64,000 bases of DNA from Thauera butanivorans NBRC 103042 (GTDB lineage: Bacteria > Pseudomonadota > Gammaproteobacteria > Burkholderiales > Rhodocyclaceae): NCBI RefSeq assembly GCF_001591165.1, contig NZ_BCUG01000003.1, positions 112,602 through 176,601 on the forward strand. Direction: 5' to 3'. Of this stretch, positions 39,472 to 50,497 are shown piece after piece. Both the position numbers and the translations under genes were made by a program. How positions within the stretch are numbered: position 1 is the stretch's first letter; the number at the start of each line of letters is the position of its first letter. A model generated the notes under the pieces. That model made no database searches. It was not told the origin of the DNA and worked only from the letters and a program-made list of their open reading frames with translations.

Positions 39472-40341
39472 TTACGCAAGGATCCCCGCAAAACCCGCCG
39501 CCTCGGCCTGGAAACGTTCCACCAGCCAGTCCGCCGTCGCCGCGACCCGCGCCTGCGAGCGCGCATCCGGGTGGATCAGCATCCACAGCTCCCGGCTCAG
39601 CACCGGCCGGGCGCCGGTCAGACGAACCAGGCCGGGCACGGCATCGGCGAGGAAGCACGGCAGCACGCCGTGGCCCACGCCATCGGCCACCGCGCGCGCC
39701 AGCCCCCTCAGACTGTTCGAGCGCAGGCGGATGCGGCCGCTGCCGAGCATGGATTGCAGATAGCGCATTTCCGGCGTGTGGGCGAGATCCTCGTTGTAGG
39801 CCACCCAGTCTCCGGTCCGTACCGGCAAATCGCCCCGTGCAGCGCCATAGACGGCGAAGCCGACGTCCGCCAGCTTGCGGATCAGGAAGTCGCCGCTGGC
39901 CGGCCGTGCGAGGCGGATCGCGATGTCGGCCTCGCGCCGGGCGACGTTGAGGTTGTCGTTGCTGGCGATGACGTCGACGCACAGCTCGGGATGGCGGGCG
40001 CACAGATCCCGCAGTCGCGGCACCAGCCATTCGCCGACGATGGCAGCCACCGCGGTGATGCGCACCACGCCGCCCACCTTGCCCGCGCCAGCCTCGGCGA
40101 CGCGCACCACGCCGGCCATGTCCTCCTCGATGCGGCCGGCCCGTTCCAGCACGCGCAGGCCGACCGCCGTGGGCTGCCAGTGGCCGTCGCCACGCTCGAA
40201 CAGGCTTGCGCCCAGCGCGGTTTCCAGCGCTTTCAGGCGGCGGGCGACGGTGGTCTGGTCGACACCGAGCCGGCGCGCCGCCGCTGCCAGCGTGCCCTCC
40301 CGGCCCAGCATCACGGCAAAACGCAGATCATCCCAGTTCAT
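39472..40341 (-). CDS. LysR-family transcriptional regulator
   Basis: A 289-residue LysR regulator. The N-terminal winged helix-turn-helix (WDDLRFAVMLGREGTLAAAARRLGVDQTTVARRLKALE region, residues 3-41) is followed by the periplasmic-binding-like effector domain. It is transcribed away from the isochorismatase gene at 40552, with a 210-base shared promoter region, the classic layout of a LysR regulator and its target. The inducer is unknown. Confidence 0.92.
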   Translation of the reverse strand: MNWDDLRFAVMLGREGTLAAAARRLGVDQTTVARRLKALETALGASLFERGDGHWQPTAVGLRVLERAGRIEEDMAGVVRVAEAGAGKVGGVVRITAVAAIVGEWLVPRLRDLCARHPELCVDVIASNDNLNVARREADIAIRLARPASGDFLIRKLADVGFAVYGAARGDLPVRTGDWVAYNEDLAHTPEMRYLQSMLGSGRIRLRSNSLRGLARAVADGVGHGVLPCFLADAVPGLVRLTGARPVLSRELWMLIHPDARSQARVAATADWLVERFQAEAAGFAGILA

Positions 40342-40436
40342 CGCCACGGCAACCCCTTTTCCGGCCTCCTGATCCGCATCGGCTCGCATCAGGCGACTCG
40401 GCACGCCCTTGTTCGGAAGCCCTCTCGCCCTGCAAA

Positions 40437-40457
40437 TCTGCATGGATTTCCGGCAGA
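40437..40457. promoter_or_regulatory. Candidate LysR operator
   Basis: TCTGC (40437-40441) and GCAGA (40453-40457) form an inverted repeat with 11 bases between, in the divergent region between the LysR gene and the isochorismatase gene. It lies about 95 bases from each start, which suits a LysR recognition site. Confidence 0.35.
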
Positions 40458-40551
40458 AATGCCTATTCACGCAGGCAGCGGCAAAGTATAGCCTCCCATC
40501 ACCGTCGCATCTGCAGCGCCAGGCGACGCCGACATCATCAGGAGACGACAC

Positions 40552-41154
40552 ATGAGCACCGCATCCACCACCCTGCGCCAGTTGACCGGCCAGCCCGACA
40601 CCCCTGCCCCCCTGTCCGAATCGGCGCTGATCATCGTCGATGCCCAGAACACCTATCGCGAAGGCATCATGCAACTGACCGGCGTCGAGCCGGCGCTCGA
40701 TCAGTGCGCGACGCTGCTGGCCCGCGCGCGGGCACTGAAGATTCCGGTGCTGCACATCCAGCACGACGCCGGCCCCGGCACCCCCTACGACGTGCGTGCC
40801 GAAATCGGCGCCATCGCCGACAAGGTCGCGCCCGCAGACGGCGAGGCGGTGGTGGTCAAGAATTATCCGAACTCCTTCATCGGTACCGACCTGGACGAGC
40901 GTCTGAAAGCCGCCGGCGTCAAGAACCTGGTGGTGACGGGCTTCATGACCCACATGTGCATCAACTCCACCGCCCGCGGCGCCTTCAACCTCGGCTACGC
41001 CGTGACGGTGCCGGCCGCCGCCACCGCGACCCGGCCGCTGGCCGCACCGGACGGCTCGGTGGTCAGCGCCGAAAGCCTGCAGGCGGCCGCACTGGCGGCA
41101 TTGGGCGACCTGTTCGCGGTGGTGGTACCGGACGAAGCGGCCATTGTCGACTGA
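40552..41154 (+). CDS. Isochorismatase-family cysteine hydrolase
   Basis: A 200-residue hydrolase with the full triad of the family: D30 (IIVDAQN), K103 (VVKNYPNSF) and C136 (MTHMCINST). Members hydrolyse isochorismate, nicotinamide, N-carbamoyl compounds or related amides; the sequence does not decide which. It is divergently paired with a LysR regulator that probably controls it. GGAG at 40541-40544 precedes the ATG. Confidence 0.9.
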   Translation: MSTASTTLRQLTGQPDTPAPLSESALIIVDAQNTYREGIMQLTGVEPALDQCATLLARARALKIPVLHIQHDAGPGTPYDVRAEIGAIADKVAPADGEAVVVKNYPNSFIGTDLDERLKAAGVKNLVVTGFMTHMCINSTARGAFNLGYAVTVPAAATATRPLAAPDGSVVSAESLQAAALAALGDLFAVVVPDEAAIVD

Positions 41155-41282
41155 GGCCGACTGAAGCCCCCCTCGGCCGGCGCCGGTTTCCCCGCCGCCG
41201 GCGGCACGGCTAAACTGCCTCCCTGCAACCGGCTGCAGCTTTTCGCACGCGGCCGGTTTTCACGCCCAAGGAGGTTTTCTTC

Positions 41283-41729
41283 ATGCCCATGTTCATCGAC
41301 ACCTCGCCGCCCGGCCAGTGCATCTTCTGCCGCCTGGTCGCAGGCGAGATTCCTTCGGCCCGCGTCTTCGAGGACGAACTCACCATCGCCTTCATGGACA
41401 TCGGCCAGGTCAATCCCGGCCACGTCCTGGTGGCCACCAGGCGCCATGCCGCCACGCTGTTCGACATCACGCCGGACGAAGCCGCCGCGGTGGCACGGAC
41501 GGTGAAGCGTGTCGCCCACGCGGTACGCGACACCTTCGACCCGCCCGGCCTGACCCTGCTGCAGGCCAACGGCCGCGAAGGCGATCAGACGGTGTTCCAT
41601 TTCCACATGCACGTGGTGCCGCGCCACAGTGACGACGGCATCGCGCTGTCATGGCCGCGCAAGGATCCGCCGGCCGACGTGCTGCAGGGCTACGCTGCGC
41701 AGTTGCGCGACGCCCTCGCCAGGAGCTGA
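41283..41729 (+). CDS. HIT-family nucleotide hydrolase
   Basis: A 148-residue histidine-triad protein. CIFCRLVAGEIPSARVFED at the N-terminus carries the Cys pair seen in many HIT proteins, and the catalytic triad HFHMHV has H106, H108 and H110. These enzymes hydrolyse AMP-linked dinucleotides or phosphoramidates. AAGGAGG at 41268-41274 is a near-perfect ribosome site. It stands alone between the isochorismatase and pssA. Confidence 0.92.
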   Translation: MPMFIDTSPPGQCIFCRLVAGEIPSARVFEDELTIAFMDIGQVNPGHVLVATRRHAATLFDITPDEAAAVARTVKRVAHAVRDTFDPPGLTLLQANGREGDQTVFHFHMHVVPRHSDDGIALSWPRKDPPADVLQGYAAQLRDALARS

Positions 41730-41811
41730 TCGGCAGCGCCCAGCAGCGATTCGGCGCAGCGCGGGCGGCGGACTGCTAGAATCGAATTCCTGCAGAACCA
41801 TTAGTGTCCAC

Positions 41812-42654
41812 ATGGACGATCCCGACCGCATGCCCCTGATCACGCCCGACAAGCGCCGCCGCGGCATCTACATCCTGCCGAACCTGTTCACCACCGCCGC
41901 CTTGTTCGCCGGCTTCTACGCGATCGTGCAGGCGATGGACCAGCGCTTCGAGATCGCGGCAGTGGCAATCTTCGTCGCCATGGTGCTCGACGGCCTGGAT
42001 GGGCGTATCGCGCGCCTGACGCACACTCAGAGCGAGTTCGGCGCCGAATACGATTCGCTGGCCGACATGGTGTCCTTCGGCGCGGCGCCGGCCCTGGTGA
42101 TGTACGAGTGGGCGCTGCGCGACCTCGGCAAGCTCGGCTGGATCGCGGCCTTCATCTACTGCGCCGGCGCCGCGCTGCGGCTGGCACGCTTCAACACCAA
42201 CATCAGCGTCGTCGACAAGCGCTACTTCCAGGGCCTGCCCAGTCCCGCCGCCGCGGCGCTGACCGCAGGCCTGGTGTGGGTCGGCATCGACAACGGCTTC
42301 ACCGGCGACGAGCTGAGCGGCTACGCCTGCGTGCTGACGATCTTCGCCGGCGTGTCGATGGTCAGCAACGTGCTGTTCTGGAGCGGCAAGAGCATCAATC
42401 TGCGCAAGAGCGTGCCCTTCATCGTGCTGATCGCCTTCGTACTGGTCTTCGCGCTGATTTCCAGCTATCCGCCGGGCATCCTGTTCGGCCTGTTCCTGGC
42501 CTATGCCGCTTCCGGCTACGTGATGTGGGTGCTGCGCTGGAAGCGGCGCAAGGACAAGCGGGCCAGCGCAATGGCCCCGGCCGCACCTGCCCCCCAGGCC
42601 GACGGCACGGAACCTCCCGCCGCGGCCGATGACGACGCCTCCCCGAGGAGCTGA
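41812..42654 (+). CDS. pssA: CDP-diacylglycerol--serine O-phosphatidyltransferase
   Basis: A 280-residue membrane enzyme making phosphatidylserine, the precursor of phosphatidylethanolamine. The CDP-alcohol phosphotransferase motif is exact: DGLDGRIAR, eight residues, G, three, D, three, D (near residues 60-82). About seven membrane helices follow, and the C-terminal 35 residues are a charged, Pro/Ala-rich tail. leuA begins two bases after its stop, so the two are co-transcribed; this pssA-leuA linkage downstream of ilvBHC is known in betaproteobacteria. Confidence 0.95.
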   Translation: MDDPDRMPLITPDKRRRGIYILPNLFTTAALFAGFYAIVQAMDQRFEIAAVAIFVAMVLDGLDGRIARLTHTQSEFGAEYDSLADMVSFGAAPALVMYEWALRDLGKLGWIAAFIYCAGAALRLARFNTNISVVDKRYFQGLPSPAAAALTAGLVWVGIDNGFTGDELSGYACVLTIFAGVSMVSNVLFWSGKSINLRKSVPFIVLIAFVLVFALISSYPPGILFGLFLAYAASGYVMWVLRWKRRKDKRASAMAPAAPAPQADGTEPPAAADDDASPRS

Positions 42655-42656
42655 AC

Positions 42657-44192
42657 ATGAAAGACCAACTGATCATTTTCGACACCACCCTGCGCGACGG
42701 CGAGCAAAGCCCGGGCGCATCGATGACGCGCGAGGAAAAGCTGCGCATCGCCCGCCTGCTCGAACGCATGCGGGTCGATGTCATCGAGGCGGGCTTCGCC
42801 GCCGCCTCCAACGGCGACTTCGAATCGGTGCGCTCGATCGCCGAAGCGGTCAAGGAATCCACCGTCTGTTCGCTGGCGCGCGCCAACGAAAACGACATCC
42901 GCCGCTCCGCCGAGGCCATCGCGCCGGCCGCCCGCGGCCGCATCCATACCTTCATCGCCACCAGCCCGATCCACATGGAGAAGAAGCTGCGCATGACGCC
43001 CGACCAGGTCGTCGAGCAGGCTGTGAAGTCGGTCGCGCTGGCGCGTCAATTCACCGACGACGTCGAGTTCTCGGCCGAGGACGCCGGCCGCTCCGACATC
43101 GACTTCCTGGTACGCATCTTCGAGGCCGTGATCCAGGCCGGCGCGAAGACCATCAACGTGCCCGACACCGTCGGCTACAACGTGCCGGAGCAGTACGCCG
43201 GCACCATCCGCACGCTGATCGAGCGCGTGCCCAACTCCGACAAGGTGATCTGGTCGGTGCACTGTCACAACGACCTCGGCATGGCGGTGGCGAACTCGCT
43301 CGCCGCCGTGCACGCCGGCGCGCGCCAGGTCGAATGCACCATCAATGGCCTGGGCGAGCGCGCCGGCAACGCCTCGCTGGAAGAAATCGTCATGGCGGTG
43401 CGCACCCGCGGCGACGTGTTCCCGGTCGAGACCCGCATCGACACCACCCAGATCGTGCCGGCGTCCAAGCTGGTGTCGCAGGTCACCGGCTACCCGGTGC
43501 AGCCCAACAAGGCCATCGTCGGCGCCAACGCCTTCGCCCATGAGTCCGGCATCCACCAGGACGGCGTGCTGAAGCACCGCGAAACCTACGAGATCATGCG
43601 CGCCGAGGATGTCGGCTGGGGCGCCAACAAGCTGGTGCTGGGCAAGCATTCCGGCCGCAACGCCTTCCGCGCGCGGCTGCAGGAGCTGGGCATCGAGATC
43701 ACCGGCGAGGAGCACCTGAACCATGCTTTCTCACGCTTCAAGGAACTGGCCGACAAGAAGCACGAGATCTTCGACGAAGACCTGCACGCGCTGATGCGCG
43801 ACGAAGCGATCACGCCCGAGGCCGAGCATTACCGCCTGGTGTCGAGCCGCTTCCATTCCGAGACGGGAGAAACGCCGCTGGCCGAGCTGACGCTGGTCAT
43901 CGGCAACACCGAGCACCGCACCCAGTCCGAGGGTTCGGGACCGGTCGATGCCGCCTTCAAGGCCATCGAGGGCGTTGCCAACAGCGGCAGTCAGCTGCTG
44001 CTGTATTCGGTCAATGCCATCACCACCGGCACCGATGCCCAGGGCGAAGTCACCGTGCGCCTGGCCAAGGAAGGCCGCGTGATGGACGGCCAGGGCGCAG
44101 ACACCGACATCATCGTCGCCTCGGCCAAGGCCTATCTGAACGCGCTGAACAAACTGCAGAGCACTGCCCCGCGGCTGAATCCGCAGGTTTGA
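42657..44192 (+). CDS. leuA: 2-isopropylmalate synthase
   Basis: A 511-residue enzyme that condenses 2-ketoisovalerate with acetyl-CoA, the first committed step to leucine. The [15 protein letters not shown] signature opens the TIM barrel, followed by the metal-binding [13 protein letters not shown] and the [10 protein letters not shown] block. The C-terminal LeuA dimer domain (about 395-505) binds leucine for feedback control. Length is that of the proteobacterial form I type. CGAGGAGC precedes the start inside the end of pssA. Confidence 0.97.
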   Translation: MKDQLIIFDTTLRDGEQSPGASMTREEKLRIARLLERMRVDVIEAGFAAASNGDFESVRSIAEAVKESTVCSLARANENDIRRSAEAIAPAARGRIHTFIATSPIHMEKKLRMTPDQVVEQAVKSVALARQFTDDVEFSAEDAGRSDIDFLVRIFEAVIQAGAKTINVPDTVGYNVPEQYAGTIRTLIERVPNSDKVIWSVHCHNDLGMAVANSLAAVHAGARQVECTINGLGERAGNASLEEIVMAVRTRGDVFPVETRIDTTQIVPASKLVSQVTGYPVQPNKAIVGANAFAHESGIHQDGVLKHRETYEIMRAEDVGWGANKLVLGKHSGRNAFRARLQELGIEITGEEHLNHAFSRFKELADKKHEIFDEDLHALMRDEAITPEAEHYRLVSSRFHSETGETPLAELTLVIGNTEHRTQSEGSGPVDAAFKAIEGVANSGSQLLLYSVNAITTGTDAQGEVTVRLAKEGRVMDGQGADTDIIVASAKAYLNALNKLQSTAPRLNPQV

Positions 44193-44217
44193 AGCCGCAT
44201 GGCCGGCCCAGTCTTCC

Positions 44218-44288
44218 GTAGGAGCGGCTTCAGCCGCGAAAGCAGCGCATGGGGGCATCCGCCCCATCGCGGCTGAAGCCGCTCCTAC
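44218..44288. repeat. Perfect 22-bp inverted repeat (type A dispersed repeat)
   Basis: 44218-44239 (starting GTAGGAGCGGCTTCAGCC) and 44267-44288 are perfect reverse complements, separated by 27 bases. The unit matches the type A repeat at 20.79 kb. It lies between the convergent leuA and DUF2069 genes and could act as a bidirectional terminator or RNA-stabilising hairpin. Confidence 0.85.
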
Positions 44289-44333
44289 GAGGGCGGTGGT
44301 GTTCCCGGCCAGCAGCGGCCCGGCCTCCTCCTC

Positions 44334-45436
<1,103 letters not shown>

Positions 45437-46924
45437 TCAGATCGGGTAGGGATCGATCTCGTAGCGGAACAGTTCGACGCTGGCAGTCTGCATGTCCAGT
45501 CCCAGGGCGCGCCCCTGCGCCACATACACGCGCGCGCCTTCGCGCACGAAGACGAAACGGCGCGAAGCATAGGTTCCGGCGGGTGCGAGGAAAGCCGGAT
45601 GACGGCGCATCGGCTCCATGGCCGGCAGCGCCAGCGCAGGCACCACCCCCCGCAGCGTGGCCCCGCGGAAAGCCACCTGCACCGCGTGATAGGACGGCGC
45701 CAGCATCTGCAGCCCCAGTTCGATCCGGCCGGACGCTTCGCTGCGCACCCAGCGCACCACGCACACCGCCCAGGCCTCATCCGCCTGGCGTCTGACTCCG
45801 AGCACGATACCGGCAACGATTTCCGCCGGCCGGCCGGTACCCGCCCCGGTTTCCGTGATGCTCATGATCGCGTAGCCGCCCGGGCTTTCGTTGAGCACCT
45901 GCCATTCCAGCACCCGTCCGCCCTCGCTGCGCCCTCGCCCGAGCTCCCACAGCCCGCGCAGACCCAGACAAACCTGGATCGCATAGTGCTGGGGCCGCCG
46001 GGGCTGTATCCGCAGCGGGGAGCTCACCCAGCGTTCGCGCAGGGTGCGCAGCAACGCGAGCAGTTCGACCGGCGTCAGGCCCGGCGGCAGTTCCTCATCC
46101 CCTGCATCCAGCAGCTCCACTTCGAGCGTGTCGCCGGTGTTCTCCGCGGCAGCGATCACCGTTTCCAGGTGCTCGACATGCTCGCCGAGCACGCGCGCAA
46201 GCGGTACGAGGCTGAAGTGGCGCACGTCGCCTCCCGCGGGCGCCAGCCCACGCGCCACCGATACCGGCGCCGTATCCGTCCCCAGTACGATCCACCAGGC
46301 ACCGACGAGCGACTCGCCCTCAGCCTGCAACTGCAGCTCGGGCAGGCCGCTGCCGAGGAAATCGGCGATCCAGGCCAACTGGCGGGCCGTCAGGCTCTCG
46401 GGAGACGCGGCGGCGATCGCCGCCATGGTGAAATAGGACGCATCGCCTTCGAGCTCGGCCGCCACGCGGTTGGCGAGCGCCCACAAGCCAGGCGGCGCAT
46501 TGGCAGCGGACATCGCCGCCACGACGAAAGCTTCGCAGCACAGCACCAGCCCCAGGCGCCGGCCGTCTTTCCAGGCACGCAAATCCGGCGCAGCCGCGGA
46601 CTGCAGGCTTTCCAGCCTCCGTGCCATTTCCGCCAGGGTGGCGGAAATGTCGATCGACGCTCGATGCAGGACGGGCGGCAAAGGCAGGCTGGCCTCCTGC
46701 AACTGCGCACGAATGCGGCTGCTGATGTCCAGCCCCCGCGCCGCGCCGCCCTCCAGGCAGCAGCGCAGTACCTCATCCGCCAGCCCGCTGCTGCACGGCA
46801 GTTCCCCGAGGCGGGTACGCAAGCCTTCCAGGTCGTCGACGACCTCGTCGGCGGGTTCGGATTCCAGCCAGCGCAGGAAATCGCCCGCTTCGTCGCCAAC
46901 AGCAGAAAGTGGAGCCTGGATCAT
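45437..46924 (-). CDS. PilZ-like domain protein of unknown function
   Basis: A 495-residue soluble protein without signal peptide. The N-terminal 300 residues are helical and match no domain I know. Near 308-350 there is a possible PilZ signature: RRPQHY, then after about 35 residues NESPGG (345-350), which fits the N/DxSxxG half of the cyclic-di-GMP site; beta-rich sequence follows to the end. It may thus be a cyclic-di-GMP receptor, but the Arg spacing is not canonical. It is divergent from rpsP. Confidence 0.65.
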   Translation of the reverse strand: MIQAPLSAVGDEAGDFLRWLESEPADEVVDDLEGLRTRLGELPCSSGLADEVLRCCLEGGAARGLDISSRIRAQLQEASLPLPPVLHRASIDISATLAEMARRLESLQSAAAPDLRAWKDGRRLGLVLCCEAFVVAAMSAANAPPGLWALANRVAAELEGDASYFTMAAIAAASPESLTARQLAWIADFLGSGLPELQLQAEGESLVGAWWIVLGTDTAPVSVARGLAPAGGDVRHFSLVPLARVLGEHVEHLETVIAAAENTGDTLEVELLDAGDEELPPGLTPVELLALLRTLRERWVSSPLRIQPRRPQHYAIQVCLGLRGLWELGRGRSEGGRVLEWQVLNESPGGYAIMSITETGAGTGRPAEIVAGIVLGVRRQADEAWAVCVVRWVRSEASGRIELGLQMLAPSYHAVQVAFRGATLRGVVPALALPAMEPMRRHPAFLAPAGTYASRRFVFVREGARVYVAQGRALGLDMQTASVELFRYEIDPYPI

Positions 46925-47081
46925 GGACAGAAAACGTTGCAGATGTTCATTTATTGCATTTTAGTCATATTTGAGAATGCACGACTTTTCTCTTCGAGCA
47001 ACTCGGAACGTGCCGGAACAGGCATCATTCCGCAAGTGCTCGCCCGCCATGCTTCCTCTTGTTCGACAAAACACGCGCAGC

Positions 47082-47110
47082 TTGATCCCGGCAGCGTTTT
47101 GCACTAGAAT
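47082..47110 (+). promoter_or_regulatory. Sigma-70 promoter of the rpsP operon
   Basis: TTGATC (47082-47087), 17 bases, TAGAAT (47105-47110). It lies 37 bases before the rpsP start and has consensus spacing. Confidence 0.75.
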
Positions 47111-47146
47111 TCGCCGTTTTTCGCATCCACCGATCAGGAAAATCAG

Positions 47147-47398
47147 ATGGTCGTCATTCGCCTTGCCCGTGGTGGCGCCAAAAAGCGCCCGTTCTTCAAC
47201 ATCGTCGCCGCCGATTCCCGCAATCGCCGTGATGGCCGTTTCATCGAGCGCGTCGGCTACTACAACCCGGTTGCCTCCGGCGCCGCGCAGGGCCTGGTGA
47301 TCAACGCCGAGCGCCTGGCCTACTGGCAGCAGAACGGCGCCCAGCTGTCGCCGACCGTTGCCCGCCTGGCCAAGCAGGCCGCCAAGGCCGCTGCCTGA
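47147..47398 (+). CDS. rpsP: 30S ribosomal protein S16
   Basis: An 83-residue ribosomal protein with the universal start [20 protein letters not shown] and the [19 protein letters not shown] block. It is the first gene of the rpsP-rimM-trmD-rplS operon, driven by the promoter just upstream. Confidence 0.99.
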   Translation: MVVIRLARGGAKKRPFFNIVAADSRNRRDGRFIERVGYYNPVASGAAQGLVINAERLAYWQQNGAQLSPTVARLAKQAAKAAA

Positions 47399-47441
47399 GC
47401 AGCGACGATCCCGGCCACGGCCTGAAGAGGCGGACAGGCAC

Positions 47442-47957
47442 ATGATCGTACTGGGGCGCATTGTCGCCCCTTTCGGCGTTCAGGGCTGGGTCAAGATCCA
47501 TCCCTTCGGCGATGACCCGGTCGAATGGCGCAAGATGCCGCAATGGTGGCTCTGCGCCGAGGACGGCGCTCCCGCCGAGCGCTGGAAGCCCTATACGCTG
47601 AAAGCGTGCCGGGCGCACGGCAAGGGACTGGTCGCCGCCTTCGGCGAAGTGCCGGACCGCAACGCGGCGGAGGCGATCGACGGCTGGTACATCGGTGCAC
47701 CGCGCGAAGCGCTGCCGAAACCGGCCGAAGACGAGTACTACTGGGGCGACCTCGTCGGCCTCGAAGTCTTCAACGAAGCCGGCACGCGGCTGGGCGTGGT
47801 CGATGGCCTGCTGTCCACCGGCGCCCATGACGTGCTGCAGGTGAAGGACGAGGCACAGGACGGCGGCGAGCGGCTGATTCCCTTCGTCGCGGCCTACGTG
47901 CTGGATGTCGATCTCGCCGCACGGCGCATCCGCGTCGCCTGGGGCGAGGACTGGTAG
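47442..47957 (+). CDS. rimM: Ribosome maturation factor RimM
   Basis: A 171-residue 16S rRNA processing factor that binds S19. The N-terminal barrel starts [19 protein letters not shown]; the PRC-barrel half begins at [13 protein letters not shown] and ends [11 protein letters not shown]. The ATG at 47442 lies 43 bases after rpsP, while the frame opening at 47358 overlaps rpsP and is not used. trmD begins two bases after its stop. Confidence 0.97.
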   Translation: MIVLGRIVAPFGVQGWVKIHPFGDDPVEWRKMPQWWLCAEDGAPAERWKPYTLKACRAHGKGLVAAFGEVPDRNAAEAIDGWYIGAPREALPKPAEDEYYWGDLVGLEVFNEAGTRLGVVDGLLSTGAHDVLQVKDEAQDGGERLIPFVAAYVLDVDLAARRIRVAWGEDW

Positions 47958-47959
47958 GC

Positions 47960-48799
47960 GTGAGCGATCACGCCGGAGCCGGGAGCAGTCAGGAAGAGGC
48001 AGAGGTGACGATCGCGGGCGGCCTGCGCCGCTACGACCTCATCACCCTCTTCCCCGAGATGTTCGTCGCCCTGACGGGCAGCGGCATCACCCGCCGGGCG
48101 AAGGATCGCGGGCTGTACGCGCTGGGTTTCCACAACCCGCGCGACTTCACCCACGATCCGCACCGCACGGTGGACGACCGCCCCTACGGCGGCGGGCCGG
48201 GCATGGTGATGCTGGCCGAACCGCTGCTGCAATCGATCGCAGCGGCGCGCGTGGCCCAGCAGACGGAGATCGGGGCTGCTGGCCCGGTGCTCTACCTGTC
48301 GCCGCAAGGCCGCCGGCTGGACCAGGCGGCGGTGATGGAACTGGCGGCGCAGCCGGGCTTGATCCTGCTGTGCGGCCGCTACGAAGGCATCGACCAGCGC
48401 GTCATCGAACGCGCGGTCGACATGGAAGTGTCGCTCGGCGACTTCGTGTTGTCCGGCGGCGAACTGCCGGCGATGGTGCTGCTCGACGCGATCGTGCGGC
48501 AACTGCCCGGCGCATTGAACACCGCCGATTCGGCGCAGGAGGATTCCTTCGTCGATGGCCTGCTCGACTGCCCGCATTACACGCGGCCGGAAGTGCTGGG
48601 AGAAGACAAAGTGCCCGAGGTGCTGCTGTCGGGCAACCATGCAGCAATCCGCCGCTGGCGGCTGAAGCAGTCCCTGGGCCGCACCGCACTGCGGCGGCCG
48701 GATCTGCTGGCCGGGCGGCAACTGAGCAAGACCGAATTGAAACTGCTTGAGGAATTCAGGCAGGAGCAAGCCGGGGCGGAAGACGGCAGCATCGTCTGA
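47960..48799 (+). CDS. trmD: tRNA (guanine-37-N1)-methyltransferase
   Basis: A 279-residue SPOUT-class enzyme that methylates G37 of tRNAs with a G at 36 and prevents frameshifting. The trefoil-knot loops are visible: [40 protein letters not shown] and [11 protein letters not shown]. The start is a GTG at 47960, just after rimM; it adds an acidic extension of about 22 residues before the conserved [11 protein letters not shown], and a GTG at 48005 (GTG ACG ATC) could be an alternative start with GAGGCAGAG upstream. Confidence 0.97.
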   Translation: MSDHAGAGSSQEEAEVTIAGGLRRYDLITLFPEMFVALTGSGITRRAKDRGLYALGFHNPRDFTHDPHRTVDDRPYGGGPGMVMLAEPLLQSIAAARVAQQTEIGAAGPVLYLSPQGRRLDQAAVMELAAQPGLILLCGRYEGIDQRVIERAVDMEVSLGDFVLSGGELPAMVLLDAIVRQLPGALNTADSAQEDSFVDGLLDCPHYTRPEVLGEDKVPEVLLSGNHAAIRRWRLKQSLGRTALRRPDLLAGRQLSKTELKLLEEFRQEQAGAEDGSIV

Positions 48800-48895
48800 A
48801 AGCCCGTACATAAACGGCACGCACCAGGTGGCGACCTGCTCTGCTGCCAGGCCGATGCAAAGACAGAGGCCGACAACATCGATGGAGTATCCGCA

Positions 48896-49318
48896 ATGAA
48901 CCTGATTCAGCAGCTCGAACAGGAAGAAATCGCCCGCCTGACCCAAGGCAAGGCCATCCCGGAGTTCGCCCCCGGCGACACCGTGATCGTCCAGGTCAAG
49001 GTCAAGGAAGGCAACCGCGAACGTCTGCAGGCATACGAAGGCGTGGTGATCGCGAAGCGCAATCGCGGCCTGAACTCCGCTTTCATCGTCCGCAAGATTT
49101 CCTCGGGCGAAGGCGTGGAGCGCACGTTCCAGACCTACTCGCCGCTGGTGGCCGGTATCGAAGTGAAGCGCCGCGGCGACGTCCGCCGCGCCAAGCTGTA
49201 CTACCTGCGCCAGCGTTCGGGCAAGTCCGCACGCATCAAGGAAAAGCTGGACTACAAGGCCGCCGCTGCCAAGAAGGCTGCCCTGCAACAACAGCAAGAG
49301 CAAAAGCAGCAAGGCTGA
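48896..49318 (+). CDS. rplS: 50S ribosomal protein L19
   Basis: A 140-residue ribosomal protein. The core [35 protein letters not shown] and [16 protein letters not shown] is standard. The C-terminal 25 residues form an Ala/Lys/Gln-rich tail (ending [10 protein letters not shown]) longer than in E. coli L19 but common in this group. It closes the operon ahead of a strong terminator. Confidence 0.98.
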   Translation: MNLIQQLEQEEIARLTQGKAIPEFAPGDTVIVQVKVKEGNRERLQAYEGVVIAKRNRGLNSAFIVRKISSGEGVERTFQTYSPLVAGIEVKRRGDVRRAKLYYLRQRSGKSARIKEKLDYKAAAAKKAALQQQQEQKQQG

Positions 49319-49337
49319 TCACTCTCGCGGTGACGCA

Positions 49338-49367
49338 CGAAAAACGGACCTTCGGGTCCGTTTTTCG
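49338..49367 (+). terminator. Rho-independent terminator of the rpsP-rplS operon
   Basis: A 13-bp perfect stem (49338-49350 with 49355-49367) capped by a TTCG tetraloop closed by C-G, with the T-run inside the 3' arm. Being symmetrical, it can also work for the opposite strand. Confidence 0.93.
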
Positions 49368-49423
49368 TTTCCGGCCTCAGCCGGCTTCGCGCTGCAGCCG
49401 CCTCTCCAAAGGAGGCCGGCGCT

Positions 49424-50497
49424 TCAGCGCCGCTCGACGTAGCGCAGGATGCCTGCCGCAGCTGCCAGGAAGATCAGGCTGGGCGTCAGCGCCGCCATGA
49501 TCGGCGGCCAGGCGTTGATCATGCCGAGGTTGGAGAACAAGCCGTTCAGCAGATGGAAGCCCACGCCCAGCATCACCCCCATGAAGATGCGCGCGCTGGC
49601 GCCGCCCATGCGGTCATGGATGAAGCCGAAAGGCAGCGCCAGCGCCATCATCACCAGCACGGCGAAGGGATAGATCAGCTTCTTCCACAGCGCGATCTCG
49701 AAGCGGTCGGAACTCTGCTGGTTGTCGCGAAGGTGCTGGATGTAGGTCCACAGCCTGCCCACCGGCATGTGCTCCGGCCCCACCATCAGCACGCCCAGCA
49801 CTTCGGGCGAGAGATCCGAGCGCCAGGTGATTTCCGGCACCTGTTCGACTTCGGTACGGTCATCGAGGAAGCGGGTGCGGGACACTTCCAGCAGGCGCCA
49901 ATGCTCCTTGCCGTCGTGCACGCCGCGCCTGGCTTCGCTGATCGACAGCAGGCCGTAGTCGTCGTCGAATTCATACACCCGCGCGTTCTGCATCGTGCGG
50001 TCGGGCAGCATCGTGCGGACGTTGATCACCAGCCGGCCGTCCTTGACCCACAGGCCGGAGCGCAACTGCTGCGACACGGTGGACTGGGTCGCCGTCAGTT
50101 TCCATTCCTGGGCGGCCGCTTCGGCCGGCGGGCCCACGTATTCGCCGATGAGGAAAGTCAGCGCCACCAGCACGCTGCCGATCAGCGCCAGCATGCGCGC
50201 CAGCGCGCCGTTCGACATCCCGGAGGCGCGCATCACGGTGATTTCGGAATGGCGCGCCAGCGTCGCCAGGGCATACAAGGTGCCGATCAGCACCGCGACC
50301 GGGAACAGTTCATAAACGCGACCGGGCAGGATCATCGCCACATACACGGCCGCATCGGCGATCTGGTAGTCGCCCTTGCCGACGTCTTCCAGTTCGTTGA
50401 TGAAGTCGAAGAAGGCGAACAGGCCCAGGAAAGCCACCAGCACCAGCGCCGTGGCCGAGTAGATCTCCCGCGCGAGATAGCGGAACAGGATGCTCAT
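49424..50497 (-). CDS. lptG: LPS export ABC transporter permease LptG
   Basis: A 357-residue inner-membrane protein of the LptBFG complex that extracts LPS from the inner membrane. Six helices are expected: two before and four around the large periplasmic beta-jellyroll (about residues 120-265). FRYLAREIYSATALVLVAFL and the C-terminal GFIHDRMGGASARIFMGVMLGV helix are typical. Its start overlaps the end of lptF, so the two are translationally coupled. Confidence 0.95.
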   Translation of the reverse strand: MSILFRYLAREIYSATALVLVAFLGLFAFFDFINELEDVGKGDYQIADAAVYVAMILPGRVYELFPVAVLIGTLYALATLARHSEITVMRASGMSNGALARMLALIGSVLVALTFLIGEYVGPPAEAAAQEWKLTATQSTVSQQLRSGLWVKDGRLVINVRTMLPDRTMQNARVYEFDDDYGLLSISEARRGVHDGKEHWRLLEVSRTRFLDDRTEVEQVPEITWRSDLSPEVLGVLMVGPEHMPVGRLWTYIQHLRDNQQSSDRFEIALWKKLIYPFAVLVMMALALPFGFIHDRMGGASARIFMGVMLGVGFHLLNGLFSNLGMINAWPPIMAALTPSLIFLAAAAGILRYVERR

